In this document: positions 9,112 through 18,191 of the stretch, piece after piece
Layout of the letters: the number at the start of each line of letters is the position of its first letter
Position numbering within the stretch: the first letter of the stretch is position 1
Source: Gammaproteobacteria bacterium
Lineage (GTDB): Bacteria; Pseudomonadota; Gammaproteobacteria; Pseudomonadales; Pseudohongiellaceae
Assembly: GCA_029253585.1 (NCBI GenBank)
Contig: JAQWZF010000023.1
Coordinates: 186,001 to 250,000, forward strand
DNA: 64,000 nt
Direction of reading: 5' to 3'
Notes under the pieces: model-generated
Database searches by the model: none
What the model was told of the DNA's origin: nothing
What the model saw: the letters and a program-made list of their open reading frames with translations, nothing else
Program-made: the position numbers and the translations under genes

Positions 9112-10012
9112 TTAGCTAGTACTCACTCGGAAAAACATGTACGCAATATAGGCAACAACAAAGAAGACTCCAACCTGACGGTTCATCAGCGCTCAACCGA
9201 AGATGAAAATGGGAACCAGGAAAAGGGCAAAGATCAGAGAGACCAAAATATCTAAGATACCGCCCTCGGGAACTATTAGCGGCTGAACAAGCGCACTAAT
9301 TGGCAACACGAACAAACTATTGAATATATTCGACCCGATAACATTTCCAACACACAGGTCAGCCTCGCTCTTCATTGCCGCAAAGATTGAAGTAATAAGT
9401 TCTGGCAGACTCGTTCCTATTGCCAACACCACCGACTATCAATAACCAGTTAACCCTTTTCTCGGCGTGGGAAACTATATCCAGCTCTCCAATAGTCGTA
9501 ACTAGCGGATCTTTACCCTGCCGCAAAAAATCCGTCACGGTTAGATAGAGGAATATGCTGAACAGCAACAACATGACCAAGCCATCGGAACGATCGATGA
9601 TAGGACTTTCGTCACGCAACAGTGGATCCAGGGTCATGAACAGAAGGACGGTTGTTCCCAAGAGAAGCAACGGCAATTCTCTGCGGATGATTTTTCCCTG
9701 CAGAGTCATCGGCGTAATGATTGCCGCCGAGCCCAGAACCAGGCCGAGATTAGCCAGATTTGAGCCTGCAATATTACCGAAGGCCAGTTCTGTCTGACCC
9801 TCCAATGCGCCAAGCACGTTGACTACCAGTTCCGGCGCACTGGTACCGAAGGCAACGACAGTAAGACCAACGACTAGCGGTGGGACGCCATAGGCCTCCG
9901 CTATTCCCGAGGCTCCGCGAACCATAGCGGCACCACCACCCAGAAGTAGCAATAGCCCTAAGCATAATAGTATGAGAGTAATTGTGTGTCTCCCGAGGCA
10001 CGATCGCTGCAC
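9112..10012 (-). pseudogene. Broken calcium/sodium antiporter (CaCA family, YrbG-like)
   Basis: Two frames together make a CaCA exchanger. The N-terminal half (GTG at 10012 to about 9430) has the first alpha repeat, VGLTVVAFGTSAPELVVNVL and GNIAGSNLANLGLVLG. The second half, in another frame, has the second alpha repeat, LAIGTSLPELITSI and GNVIGSNIFNSLFVLP. At the junction WLLIVGG is joined almost directly to VLAIGTSLPEL. About 35 residues (the linker and helix before alpha repeat 2) are missing, so an out-of-frame deletion of roughly 100 nt is likely. An in-frame TGA at 9193-9195 then interrupts the last helix; reading past it gives ALMNRQVGVFFVVAYIAYMF and a natural TAA at 9112. Two lesions make it almost certainly non-functional. 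Confidence 0.85.
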
Positions 10013-10180
10013 TCTTATTTAAAGCATAGCTAGTAATGGCTATCAAGTGCGATAGTTCCACCCCGACTAAAACACGCTGTCTACTGCCGTTAGATTCAAT
10101 AAACACGATACTTAGCGGTAGTCGAAGAGTGGGTTACACTAGGGAGCTAAGATTCGACAGATCATAAGAAGATTGCCTGT

Positions 10181-11425
10181 ATGACCCCAAGAACAACACT
10201 GGATCTGGAATTCGTCCGCGCGCAGTTTACTGAGAATCATTGGAACTGGGCCTTCTTTGAGAATGCAGGTGGTGCCTATGTCCCACATTCGGTGATTCAG
10301 AGAATCAGCGCTTACATGAGTGAAACTCAGGTGCAGCCAGGCTATCCCTATCCAGAATCATCCGATGCGGCTGAGAGAATGAATCTTGGCCATAGGCTGA
10401 TGGCGGATTTCGTCGGTGCACAGCTCGAAGAAGTCACCGTATCGGCATCTACCTCCTTCAATGTCTATGTGCTCGCACAGGCACTTCGACATCTTTGGGC
10501 TGCCGGCGACGAGATTATCGTCGCAACCCTAAATCATGAGGCGAACTCGGGGCCCTGGCGACGCCTCGAAGAATTTGGATTAAAGATAATCGAATGGCCC
10601 ATAGCATCGGACACTGCCGAACTCGATATAGATGTGCTCAGGCAATTACTAAATGAGAAGACGCAGCTAGTTGCCTTTCCCCATGTCTCGAACATAGCAG
10701 GCAATATAAACGATGTCGGCTCTATCACCGAACTGGCACATGCAGCGGGCGCCTTGGTTTGTGTGGCTGGCGTTGCCTATGCGCCGCACCGCGCACTGAG
10801 CGTAAAAGAGTGGGATGTCGATTTCTATCTTTTCAGCTTCTACAAAGTATTCGGTCCACATATGGGATGTCTGTATGGAAAGCAAGAAATTCTGCACAAA
10901 GCCAAGGGGCAGTATCATTACTTCTTCGACGAAGATGGCCTGCTACACAAGATGAACCCCGCTGGCCCGAATCACGAATCTATCGCCTCATTGGTTGGCA
11001 TCGCCGACTACCTCGATGCGCTCTACGCTCACCACTTCGACGAACAGCGCGAATCATTCTTCCAACGCAGCCAGATTGTCTATGGTGCGATAGCGGAACA
11101 CGAGCAGCTTCTGAGCACAAAGTTTCTTGAATTTATCGGCTCCAAAAACGATGTCAGGTTAATTGGCAAACATGATCAGGACAAAGATATTCGTGTCCCT
11201 ACCTTCTCATTCGTCTCCAACAAGATGGGCTCTGAAGAAATAGCCAGAGCGGTTGCCCAAGGTGAAGTCGCTATCAGTTCCGGCCATTTCTATGCGAAGC
11301 GATTGGTAGAGAGCCTGCAGATTAAAGATACCGAAGACGGCGTTGTACGCTGCTCAATGGCACACTGCAACACCATCGAAGAAGTAGATAAACTAATTCA
11401 TTCCCTAGATAGAGTTCTAGGCTAA
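10181..11425 (+). CDS. Aminotransferase class V-fold PLP enzyme (cysteine desulfurase-like)
   Basis: A 414-residue fold-type I PLP enzyme of the TIGR01976-like cysteine desulfurase-like group. Visible parts are the N-terminal FFENAGGAYVPHSV, the cofactor phosphate-binding TVSASTSFNVYVLAQAL, NHEANSGPWRRLEE, and the Schiff-base lysine K222 in FSFYKVFGPHMGCLYG. At the position where relatives have Asp (VDGVAYAPH), which contacts the pyridine nitrogen, this protein has Ala196 (VAGVAYAPH), coded by GCT, one base from GAT. That would be expected to weaken or abolish normal PLP chemistry. The reaction of this subfamily is poorly known. gabD follows 35 nt downstream on the same strand. Confidence 0.83.
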   Translation: MTPRTTLDLEFVRAQFTENHWNWAFFENAGGAYVPHSVIQRISAYMSETQVQPGYPYPESSDAAERMNLGHRLMADFVGAQLEEVTVSASTSFNVYVLAQALRHLWAAGDEIIVATLNHEANSGPWRRLEEFGLKIIEWPIASDTAELDIDVLRQLLNEKTQLVAFPHVSNIAGNINDVGSITELAHAAGALVCVAGVAYAPHRALSVKEWDVDFYLFSFYKVFGPHMGCLYGKQEILHKAKGQYHYFFDEDGLLHKMNPAGPNHESIASLVGIADYLDALYAHHFDEQRESFFQRSQIVYGAIAEHEQLLSTKFLEFIGSKNDVRLIGKHDQDKDIRVPTFSFVSNKMGSEEIARAVAQGEVAISSGHFYAKRLVESLQIKDTEDGVVRCSMAHCNTIEEVDKLIHSLDRVLG

Positions 11426-11460
11426 ATAGAAACCCTCACTCTAGCAGAGAAATAGACACT

Positions 11461-12915
11461 ATGATTAAGCTCGAAGACCCCACACTGTTCAGAACCGAAA
11501 ATTTCGTCAATGGCAAATGGGTCGCAGGCTCCGCTGGCCATATTGAAGTACTGAATCCAGCGAGCGGCGAACTGGTTGCAAGAACAGTAGACGGCAATGC
11601 CGACGATGCAAGAGCGGCGGTCGATGCCGCAGCCGTGGCTTTCAAGAGCTGGAGCAGAATGCCCGCGAAAGAGCGCGCCGCCTATCTGCGCCGCTGGTAT
11701 GAACTGATTCTGGAGAACGCGGATGATCTGGGCGCATTGATGACCGCCGAACAGGGCAAGCCGCTTAGCGAAGCTATTGGCGAGGTGAAATACGGAGCCG
11801 GTTTCATCGAGTTCTATGCCGAGGAGTGCAAGCGCGTGATGGGAGATATTATTCCGACGGTAGCCAACGATCGTCGCTTACAAGTTTACAAGCAAGCCGT
11901 TGGTGTTGTTGGCTGCATCACGCCCTGGAATTTTCCCAACGCAATGATTACCAGAAAGGCCGCGCCGGCGATGGCAGCAGGTTGCACGGTTGTTATAAAG
12001 CCCGATGCCGGCACTCCCCTGTCTGCACTGGCCATGTGCGAGCTTGCGCAGCGAGCCGGTATTCCCGCCGGCGTCCTCAACGTTGTCGTTGGCAGCGATG
12101 CGCAGGCCATAGGTGAAGTTCTCACACAGCACGAAAAAATAGGGAAGTTTACCTTCACCGGGTCGACCGCAGTCGGGAAGGTACTGATGGCGCAATGTGC
12201 GTCCACGGTAAAGAAAATATCCCTGGAGCTGGGCGGCAACGCGCCCTTCATCGTATTCGATGATGCCGACATCGACGCGGCAGTAAGTCATTGCGTCGCT
12301 ACCAAGTTTCGAAACTGCGGCCAAACCTGTGTCTGTACCAATCGAATCTTTGTACATGAAACCATCGCCGAAGAATTCACCGACAAGCTACAGCAGAGCA
12401 TAGCGGCACTGAAGGTTGCCGACGGACTCGAAGAAGGCGCCGAGATTGGACCTATGATAAATATTCAGGCTCTGGAGAAGATGGATACGCTAATGACTGA
12501 CGCACTGAGTAAAGGAGCGAAGGTCTTGATTGGTGGCGCGCGCCACGAACTCGGCCAAAACTTCTTCCAGCCAACCCTTCTGACTAATATTAACGATGCC
12601 ATGCGACTGGCGAATGAAGAGATCTTCGGCCCCATCGCAGCTGTGCAGACATTCACCACCGAAGAGGAAGTCGTCGCCAAGGCGAACGCGACCGAGTACG
12701 GGCTCGCCGCCTATTTCTTCACACGAGATGTAGGTCGAGTCATGCGCGTCTCCGAGGACCTCGAATACGGCATCGTGTGTTCTAACTCAGGCGTGTTCTC
12801 TACCGAGGTGGCACCGTTTGGAGGCTGGAAACAGTCAGGCATTGGGTCGGAGGGTGGCAAGGAAGGCATTGCGGATTTCTATGAAACGAAATTCCATTCT
12901 CTAGGTGGAATCTAA
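11461..12915 (+). CDS. gabD: NAD(P)-dependent succinate-semialdehyde dehydrogenase
   Basis: The 484-residue protein is a full-length class I aldehyde dehydrogenase. It has the GabD-like start LFRTENFVNGKWV, the cofactor-binding GCITPWNFPNAMITRKAAPA and GSTAVGKVLM, the catalytic Glu in LELGGNAPFIVFDDAD, the catalytic Cys in FRNCGQTCVCTNR with the adjacent Cys that SSADHs often show, and EEIFGPIAAV. It oxidises succinate semialdehyde to succinate, typically at the end of 4-aminobutyrate catabolism. The gene follows the class V enzyme by 35 nt and may share its transcript. No GABA transaminase is present, so glutarate or other semialdehydes remain possible substrates. Confidence 0.9.
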   Translation: MIKLEDPTLFRTENFVNGKWVAGSAGHIEVLNPASGELVARTVDGNADDARAAVDAAAVAFKSWSRMPAKERAAYLRRWYELILENADDLGALMTAEQGKPLSEAIGEVKYGAGFIEFYAEECKRVMGDIIPTVANDRRLQVYKQAVGVVGCITPWNFPNAMITRKAAPAMAAGCTVVIKPDAGTPLSALAMCELAQRAGIPAGVLNVVVGSDAQAIGEVLTQHEKIGKFTFTGSTAVGKVLMAQCASTVKKISLELGGNAPFIVFDDADIDAAVSHCVATKFRNCGQTCVCTNRIFVHETIAEEFTDKLQQSIAALKVADGLEEGAEIGPMINIQALEKMDTLMTDALSKGAKVLIGGARHELGQNFFQPTLLTNINDAMRLANEEIFGPIAAVQTFTTEEEVVAKANATEYGLAAYFFTRDVGRVMRVSEDLEYGIVCSNSGVFSTEVAPFGGWKQSGIGSEGGKEGIADFYETKFHSLGGI

Positions 12916-12942
12916 AGATTAGAACTTAGCGTCGTAATATTC

Positions 12943-12980
12943 AGCGAGCCGAGCTTTACTGAGCTGGAGGCTGGCTCGCT
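12943..12980. terminator. Inverted repeat between convergent genes (possible bidirectional terminator)
   Basis: A perfect 8-bp inverted repeat, AGCGAGCC (12943-12950) and GGCTCGCT (12973-12980), encloses 22 nt. It lies between the 3' ends of gabD and the convergent DUF1456 gene. No clear T-run follows on either strand, so it is only a candidate terminator or RNA 3'-end structure. Confidence 0.4.
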
Positions 12981-13019
12981 ATAGATAGAGAGTACTCGAA
13001 TCGCAATCCCGCAGCCTAT

Positions 13020-13478
13020 TCAATCACGATAATTGATTTGCAGGCCCTTCAAGAAATTCCTTAGGATCTGATCTTTGCATTCGCGGTAATGCTTATGGCC
13101 AGGGCGGCGAAAGAAAGCACTTAACTCATGTTTGCTGATCTCCTGCCCTGCCGATTCCAGTATCTCTAGAATCTCATCAGCCTTGAGGTTCAGCGCGATC
13201 TTCAACTTCATAAATATCATATTGTTGGTCAGCTTCGTTTCGGCTTCCGGTACCCCACCCTCTTTCTCACCACGCAAGGCGATGATCAGGCCGTTTAGAA
13301 ACGATGCTAGAGAGGTATCGTCACACTCGAGAAGGTCAGGATCATCGTCCTTCTTCAGCCATGCGGAGATTTTTGCCCTATCGGTTTCCACATTAGCCAG
13401 CCCGAAGATAGCGATCATTTTGCTATCTTCGAAATCCAGTATGTAGCGTATCCGTCTTAGACAATCATTATTGTTCAT
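13020..13478 (-). CDS. yehS: DUF1456 family protein (YehS-like)
   Basis: The 152-residue protein has the tandem DUF1456 architecture: a first repeat from NNNDCLRRIRYILDFEDSKM, through VETDRAKISAWLKKDDDPD and LASFLNGLIIALRGEKEG, and a second from NNMIFMKLKIALNLKADEIL to LSAFFRRPGHKHYRECKDQ. It is an all-helical cytoplasmic protein common in gammaproteobacteria, with no established biochemical role. The gene for an S4-domain protein lies 17 nt upstream on the same strand, and yaeQ before that, so the three probably form one operon. Confidence 0.88.
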   Translation of the reverse strand: MNNNDCLRRIRYILDFEDSKMIAIFGLANVETDRAKISAWLKKDDDPDLLECDDTSLASFLNGLIIALRGEKEGGVPEAETKLTNNMIFMKLKIALNLKADEILEILESAGQEISKHELSAFFRRPGHKHYRECKDQILRNFLKGLQINYRD

Positions 13479-13495
13479 ACTCTTATAGACTCTTA

Positions 13496-13879
13496 TTAAC
13501 TTTTAATGCCTATCGCTTTTCTTCCAGCCTTCTTTGCTACTGGCTTTTTGCTCTTGGCCTTTATTTTATCTGCAGTATCGATCTTGGCAGTACTTACCTT
13601 AGACTCAGTGCTAGGGACAACATCAACCGGTTCAGCACTTTGTTCACAATGCATGCGATAGTTGTTGCCGTCGAATTGAATAACATCGCCCGACAAGATC
13701 TTCTTTCGCTTCTGGGTCTGAACTACTTCATTCACCAGCACATGGCCTTCCGCAATAGCGGCCTTCGCCTCTCCGCCACTTCCGACCAATCCTTCGAATT
13801 TTAGAATTTTGTAAAGCTCGATTGGCTGCCTGGTCAGCTCCACAAGCTGTGCCGTAATATCGTTGTCTGCATCTGTCAT
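13496..13879 (-). CDS. S4-domain RNA-binding protein with basic tail
   Basis: The start at 13879 (MTDADND) is preferred because AAAGAG lies just upstream; earlier in-frame ATGs reach 13906. The 127-residue product has a YbcJ-type S4 domain at about residues 15-80 (LYKILKFEGLVGSGGEAKAA, then GHVLVNEVVQTQKRKKILSG, then GDVIQFDGNNYRM). A Lys/Ala-rich tail follows (KAKSKKPVAKKAGRKA) that could bind nucleic acid. YbcJ itself is only about 70 residues, so the tail is an addition. It probably binds structured RNA; the target is unknown. It is the middle gene of yaeQ-S4-yehS. Confidence 0.82.
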   Translation of the reverse strand: MTDADNDITAQLVELTRQPIELYKILKFEGLVGSGGEAKAAIAEGHVLVNEVVQTQKRKKILSGDVIQFDGNNYRMHCEQSAEPVDVVPSTESKVSTAKIDTADKIKAKSKKPVAKKAGRKAIGIKS

Positions 13880-13922
13880 AGGATTCTCTTTACACATCCA
13901 CGCCAATAATTAGTAACTGCCT

Positions 13923-14462
13923 TCATGAATTATCCTGCAATGACTCAACGAACAGTTCGCATTCACCCAGCTCACTCGCAACGAATAGTGAATCACCGGA
14001 TACTGTAATAGATAACTCCATACCCCGATCACAAATTTTTGCCAACGCCTGCACTTGCTCCCAGTTAAACTGATAAACGTCGACTGGCAACTCTTCCAAC
14101 TGCGTTCGGTTCTGCTGCCACCATGTAGGTGACTTGCTATTGAAACAATAGATCTTTGCGCTTTCAGCAATGCGGCTCGACTTTTTTATTCTCTCTGACG
14201 ATGGCTCTCCAACATCTATCCACAATTGCAGATTTCCATCCAGCGAATGTGACCAGAGATCTGGCTCTTCCGTGTCACTAAGGCCTTTGCAGAATACCAG
14301 TTGATCGCTGCTATTCAGGCAAAAGCCCAGAACGCGAACCATCATCCTCTCCATCGTCTCGGATGGGTGACGCGCGAGCGTGAGATTGAACGAATCATAG
14401 ACATCCCTGTTCAGATCGCTGAGTGAGACTTGCAGCTTGTAAATTGTAGGCTTTAGGGCCAC
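13923..14462 (-). CDS. yaeQ: YaeQ family protein
   Basis: The 179-residue protein matches YaeQ along its length: ALKPTIYKLQVSLSDLNRDV at the start, LARHPSETMERMMVRVLGFC, EPDLWSHSLDGNLQLWIDVG and the C-terminal CDRGMELSITVSGDSLFVA. YaeQ has a compact nuclease-like (PD-(D/E)XK-related) fold and has been linked to loss-of-RfaH suppression in Escherichia coli, but its activity is unsettled. It is the first gene of a probable yaeQ-S4-yehS operon, 43 nt ahead of the S4 gene. Confidence 0.9.
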   Translation of the reverse strand: MALKPTIYKLQVSLSDLNRDVYDSFNLTLARHPSETMERMMVRVLGFCLNSSDQLVFCKGLSDTEEPDLWSHSLDGNLQLWIDVGEPSSERIKKSSRIAESAKIYCFNSKSPTWWQQNRTQLEELPVDVYQFNWEQVQALAKICDRGMELSITVSGDSLFVASELGECELFVESLQDNS

Positions 14463-14634
14463 GTGAGATCTCGATGTCGGTTTTTGATGGGTGCTAAGAA
14501 TAGCCGCTAGCAGCTGTTACGCGGCGCACACTATAGCATCAATAGCGCCTCCGCGTGGACCAAGGATTCTTCAGGCGTTCACCGCTTGCCGAGAATATGT
14601 AAGAATGCAGGTCTAGTTATATTAGGGAACAACT

Positions 14635-16890
14635 ATGAAACATTCTATTCAGACACTTCCTCGACGTTCTACTCTCGCGTTTCGCTGTCTCGCGATAGCA
14701 GCTGTGATATCGATCGCTACGCTTAGCAGCGCTCAGCCGGCACTATTCGGGTTTAATGATAGTAGCAGTGCGCAACAGAGACAGATAGAAGCCCAGTTCG
14801 ATACGCTTATCGACACAGCTGAGATGGATCGCTGGCTGAGGGATTTTTCGTCCCAGGCCCACCACGTCGGATCACCAAAGAGTAAAGAGAACGCAGAGGC
14901 GATTGCGGCACTTCTGCGCTCCTGGAACTATGACGTAGAGATTGCCGAGTATGAAGTTCTGTTTCCCGAACCACTCACTCGCGAGTTGGAGCTCGTAGCT
15001 CCTACGCGATTTACTGCCTCGTTGATGGAAGACCCCATCGATGGAGATGCCAGCACGTCGAACACTGACAATCTGCTTCCTCCGTACAATGCCTTCTCCA
15101 CAGATGGAGAGGTAGAGGCAGAATTAGTCTTCGTTAACTACGGCACGCCGGCTGACTACGAGTTACTGGAGCGTTACGGTGTAAGTGTCGCGGGCAAGAT
15201 CGCCATCTCAAAATACGGGGGATCCTGGCGTGGCATCAAACCCAAGCTCGCAGGAGAGATGGGTGCAATTGGCACTCTCATCTATTCCGATCCGGCTGAC
15301 GATGGCTATGGGCCAGGCGATGTATACCCCGAAGGCCCCTACAAGAACGATAGCGGCGTACAACGTGGCTCGGTGATGGATATGCCCACCTATCCGGGCG
15401 ATGTACTCACTCCTAGCGTCGGTGCGACTGGAGATGTAAATCGACTTAGCCGCGAAGAAGCGCCGACTATTACACAAATTCCTGTGCTGCCAATATCCTA
15501 TCGAGATGCCCTGCCTCTGCTCGAGGCGATGGGCGGAGCGGTAGTTCCTAAGGAATGGCGCGGCGGTTTACCGATAACCTATCACCTGGGACCCGGGCCC
15601 GCGCGCGTCAGGCTCAAGCTTGAGTTCGACTGGAAGATGGTGACCGCCTACAACGTCATCGCCCGCCTGGAAGGCACTAGCATGCCGGATCAGTGGATTA
15701 TTCGTGGCAATCACCACGACGGATGGAATCATGGCGCTGCAGACCCTATTTCGGGGATAGTCGCCATGCTCGCCGAGGCCAAGGCGGTAAGTCGCCTCGC
15801 AGAATCGGGCTACCCACCGGCAAGAACCATCATCTATGCAGCTTGGGATGCCGAAGAGCCCGGACTAATCGGATCGACTGAGTGGGCGGAACATCACGCT
15901 AGAGAGTTACAGGAGCATGCGGTTGCCTACCTCAATACCGATGGCAACGGTCGTGGTTTCGTAAATGTTGGCGGCAGCCATGTATTGGAACGATTCTTTA
16001 ATGAAATCATGAGCGATGTCGAAGACCCTCAAACTGGCGTTTCAGTTCAACAGAGGCGTCGCGCGAATCTGCGCGTCAATGGCGGCTCTGAGAAAATTCG
16101 AAATGAGGCGAAAAATCGCAGCGACCTGCGTATTAGCCCTCTGGGTTCGGGATCGGACTACACCCCGTTTCTTCAACATCTGGGAATAGCATCGGCCAAT
16201 ATGGGTTTCGGTGGACACTCCGGAGGTGGCAGTTACCACACTATGTACGATACCTACGAGCACTATAGCAAGTGGATCGACCCTGGCCTGATCTACGGGC
16301 GCACTCTTGCCCAGTTTGCCGGGCGCGCCACCCTGCGTCTGGCAAACGCACCACGACTGCCATTCGACTTTCAGGGCTTCACTGATAATGTCTCAGGCTA
16401 CATTGAAGAGATTGAGGCACTGGCTGATGACATGCGCGAGAAAACCGCCACTGACAATCTCGACATAGACTCAGGCGTGTATGGCCTCGTTCTCGATCCG
16501 ACGAAAACATTCGGACCACCGATACCCAAACCCGCCGTGCCACATTTTAATTTCGCACCACTAAAGAACGCTCTGGCGCAACTTGAAGATTCGGCAGCGG
16601 CCTACCAGAACCTGACAATGACTGGCGCAGCGGCAAGCGCTAATCAGAACTATCTGCTGTATACCAGTGAGCGCGAGCTAATTCGAGAGGAAGGCTTGAC
16701 TGGCCGCCCCTGGTATAAGCACCACATCTACGCGCCGGGCTTCTACACCGGCTATGGTGTGAAGACCATTCCGGGAGTTAGAGAGGCGATTGAACAGCGA
16801 CAATACGATCAGGTTGCTGGACAGATCGATATCGCTGCCGAAGTGCTGACCAATCTAGCAGTGCGACTGGATGAATTGGTAGAGCGCTAG
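14635..16890 (+). CDS. Secreted M28 metallopeptidase, glutamate carboxypeptidase II-like
   Basis: The 751-residue protein has a signal peptide (to about residue 33), an N-terminal segment, a PA domain (about 150-300, VAGKIAISKYGGSWRGIK), the M28 zinc domain (about 345-560) and a helical transferrin-receptor-like dimerisation domain (about 610-745). The zinc-site pattern of glutamate carboxypeptidase II is complete: His and Asp in GNHHDGWNHGAADP (358-371), the Glu pair in WDAEEPGLIG (404-413), Asp436 in LNTDGNG, and His in YHTMYDTYEHY. It should release C-terminal residues from peptides in the periplasm. AGGGA precedes the ATG. The amidotransferase and macrodomain genes follow at short spacing. 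Confidence 0.92.
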   Translation: MKHSIQTLPRRSTLAFRCLAIAAVISIATLSSAQPALFGFNDSSSAQQRQIEAQFDTLIDTAEMDRWLRDFSSQAHHVGSPKSKENAEAIAALLRSWNYDVEIAEYEVLFPEPLTRELELVAPTRFTASLMEDPIDGDASTSNTDNLLPPYNAFSTDGEVEAELVFVNYGTPADYELLERYGVSVAGKIAISKYGGSWRGIKPKLAGEMGAIGTLIYSDPADDGYGPGDVYPEGPYKNDSGVQRGSVMDMPTYPGDVLTPSVGATGDVNRLSREEAPTITQIPVLPISYRDALPLLEAMGGAVVPKEWRGGLPITYHLGPGPARVRLKLEFDWKMVTAYNVIARLEGTSMPDQWIIRGNHHDGWNHGAADPISGIVAMLAEAKAVSRLAESGYPPARTIIYAAWDAEEPGLIGSTEWAEHHARELQEHAVAYLNTDGNGRGFVNVGGSHVLERFFNEIMSDVEDPQTGVSVQQRRRANLRVNGGSEKIRNEAKNRSDLRISPLGSGSDYTPFLQHLGIASANMGFGGHSGGGSYHTMYDTYEHYSKWIDPGLIYGRTLAQFAGRATLRLANAPRLPFDFQGFTDNVSGYIEEIEALADDMREKTATDNLDIDSGVYGLVLDPTKTFGPPIPKPAVPHFNFAPLKNALAQLEDSAAAYQNLTMTGAAASANQNYLLYTSERELIREEGLTGRPWYKHHIYAPGFYTGYGVKTIPGVREAIEQRQYDQVAGQIDIAAEVLTNLAVRLDELVER

Positions 16891-16919
16891 GCAATAGCAA
16901 CCCGGTATCGAAGCACGCC

Positions 16920-17655
16920 ATGAGTAAACCGTTTCTGATAATCCAACTTCGCCCGGAAGACGCAACTGCGGATAACGAGCTGGAGGCTATCAAGCACTAC
17001 GGCACTCTAGAGGATAGCGAGATAGTCAGGCTGCGCGCGGAGCAAGCGGGCCCGAAGGATATCGAACTGAGCCGCTATGCCGGCATTATTGTCGGTGGCA
17101 GCCCCTTCGATATCAGCACCCCCGCGGATCAGAAGTCAGCAACGCAACTAGAGATCGAAGCCGGCTTCAGTGACATATTCGATACAGTAATAGCACAGGA
17201 CTTCCCGTTTCTTGGGTGCTGCTCGGGAAACGGCTTGCTGGGGAATTATATAGGCGCTTCGATATCACAGAAATATGCCGGAGCCGTCGGTGGAGCCACC
17301 ATCGCACTAAGCGAAGAAGGAAAGCGCGACCCGCTGCTTAGAGGCTTTCCCGATACGTTTAGAGTTTTATTGGGTCACAAGGAGGCCTGCGACGATACAC
17401 CGCCGGGAGCTGTCCTGCTCGCTAGCAATACCGCCTGCCCCGTGCAGATGTTCAGAGTTAAGAGTTAAGAACAATATCTATGCAACTCAGTTTCATCCCG
17501 AAGCGGATGCCTCAGGGTTCACCGTTCGCATTAATATCTACAAAGACTATGGCTACTTTCCTGCAGACTCTGCGAAAAAACTCATCGCGGCTATTGAGAA
17601 AGAGGAATTACCCGAGGCACAATTACTTTTGAAAAGATTTGTGGAAACCTATTGA
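16920..17655 (+). pseudogene. Class I glutamine amidotransferase, frameshifted by a 7-bp tandem duplication
   Basis: The first frame (16920-17468) codes for a GMP-synthase-like class I glutamine amidotransferase: IIVGGSPFDIS, the nucleophile Cys101 in FLGCCSGNGLLGNY, and VLLGHKEACD. It stops early at 17466-17468. The remainder, in another frame to TGA 17653-17655, has the conserved YATQFHPEADASGF with the catalytic His and Glu. At the break the sequence AGAGTTA occurs twice in tandem (17454-17460 and 17461-17467). Removing one copy restores one frame, MFRVKNNIYATQFHPEAD. The present reading frame lacks the His-Glu dyad. It lies 29 nt after the M28 gene and 21 nt before the macrodomain gene. 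Confidence 0.9.
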
Positions 17656-17676
17656 ACCTGAATAGGAATAGAACTC

Positions 17677-18168
17677 ATGATCTATGAAGTAGGAGGTGAT
17701 ATTTTGCGGATTCGCGCCGAAGTGATCGCTCAGGGCATAGGGGTGAACGACCCGATGGCCAGCGGCCTGGCACGAAAGCTTCAGGAGAAATTTCCTGGCA
17801 TGCGCGACCAATTCCACGAGTGGTGCGAGCAGACAGACCCAGAGCCTGGCGAGATTTGCCTTTGGGAAGGCCATAGCAAAACCAAGATTCTTAATCTCAT
17901 TACGGGCAAGGCCGCCGATTCAGAACTGGGCCGACCAAGTCGACCCGAGAAGATTGCCGTGCACCGCACCTTCAGGACACTCAATAAGGTGGAGGCTGAT
18001 AAACGCCTTAGCTCTATCGCCATGCCGATGGTTTGTAGCGGAATTGGAGGTATCGATTGGTTGGAGGTGCGCGGCATGATGCATAGCCAGCTGGGCGAAC
18101 TGCTCATACCCGTGTTCGTTTATGTATCGGTGCGCGATGGAATGCTGGCGTCTGAACCGGGCATTTAG
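17677..18168 (+). CDS. Macrodomain (ADP-ribose-binding) protein
   Basis: The 163-residue single-domain protein has macrodomain features: an N-terminal strand with GDIL, then AEVIAQGIGVNDPMASGLAR in the place of the usual VNAAN/GxG loop, NLITGKAADSELGRPSR, and the substrate-loop segment AMPMVCSGIGGIDW. Such domains bind ADP-ribose and often hydrolyse ADP-ribose-1-phosphate or reverse ADP-ribosylation. The pattern is closest to the ADP-ribose-1-phosphate phosphatase (Poa1p-like) type; enzyme activity is inferred, not seen. AGGA lies about 10 nt before the ATG. The upstream neighbour is the broken amidotransferase. It ends just before a convergent GST gene. Confidence 0.8.
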   Translation: MIYEVGGDILRIRAEVIAQGIGVNDPMASGLARKLQEKFPGMRDQFHEWCEQTDPEPGEICLWEGHSKTKILNLITGKAADSELGRPSRPEKIAVHRTFRTLNKVEADKRLSSIAMPMVCSGIGGIDWLEVRGMMHSQLGELLIPVFVYVSVRDGMLASEPGI

Positions 18169-18191
18169 GACATGCCCGCATCGAATTAAGA

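Noticed and set aside
9193..9195. TGA in the antiporter as a second selenocysteine codon
   Set aside because: It lies in the last helix, not at a catalytic cysteine, and the gene also carries an out-of-frame deletion.
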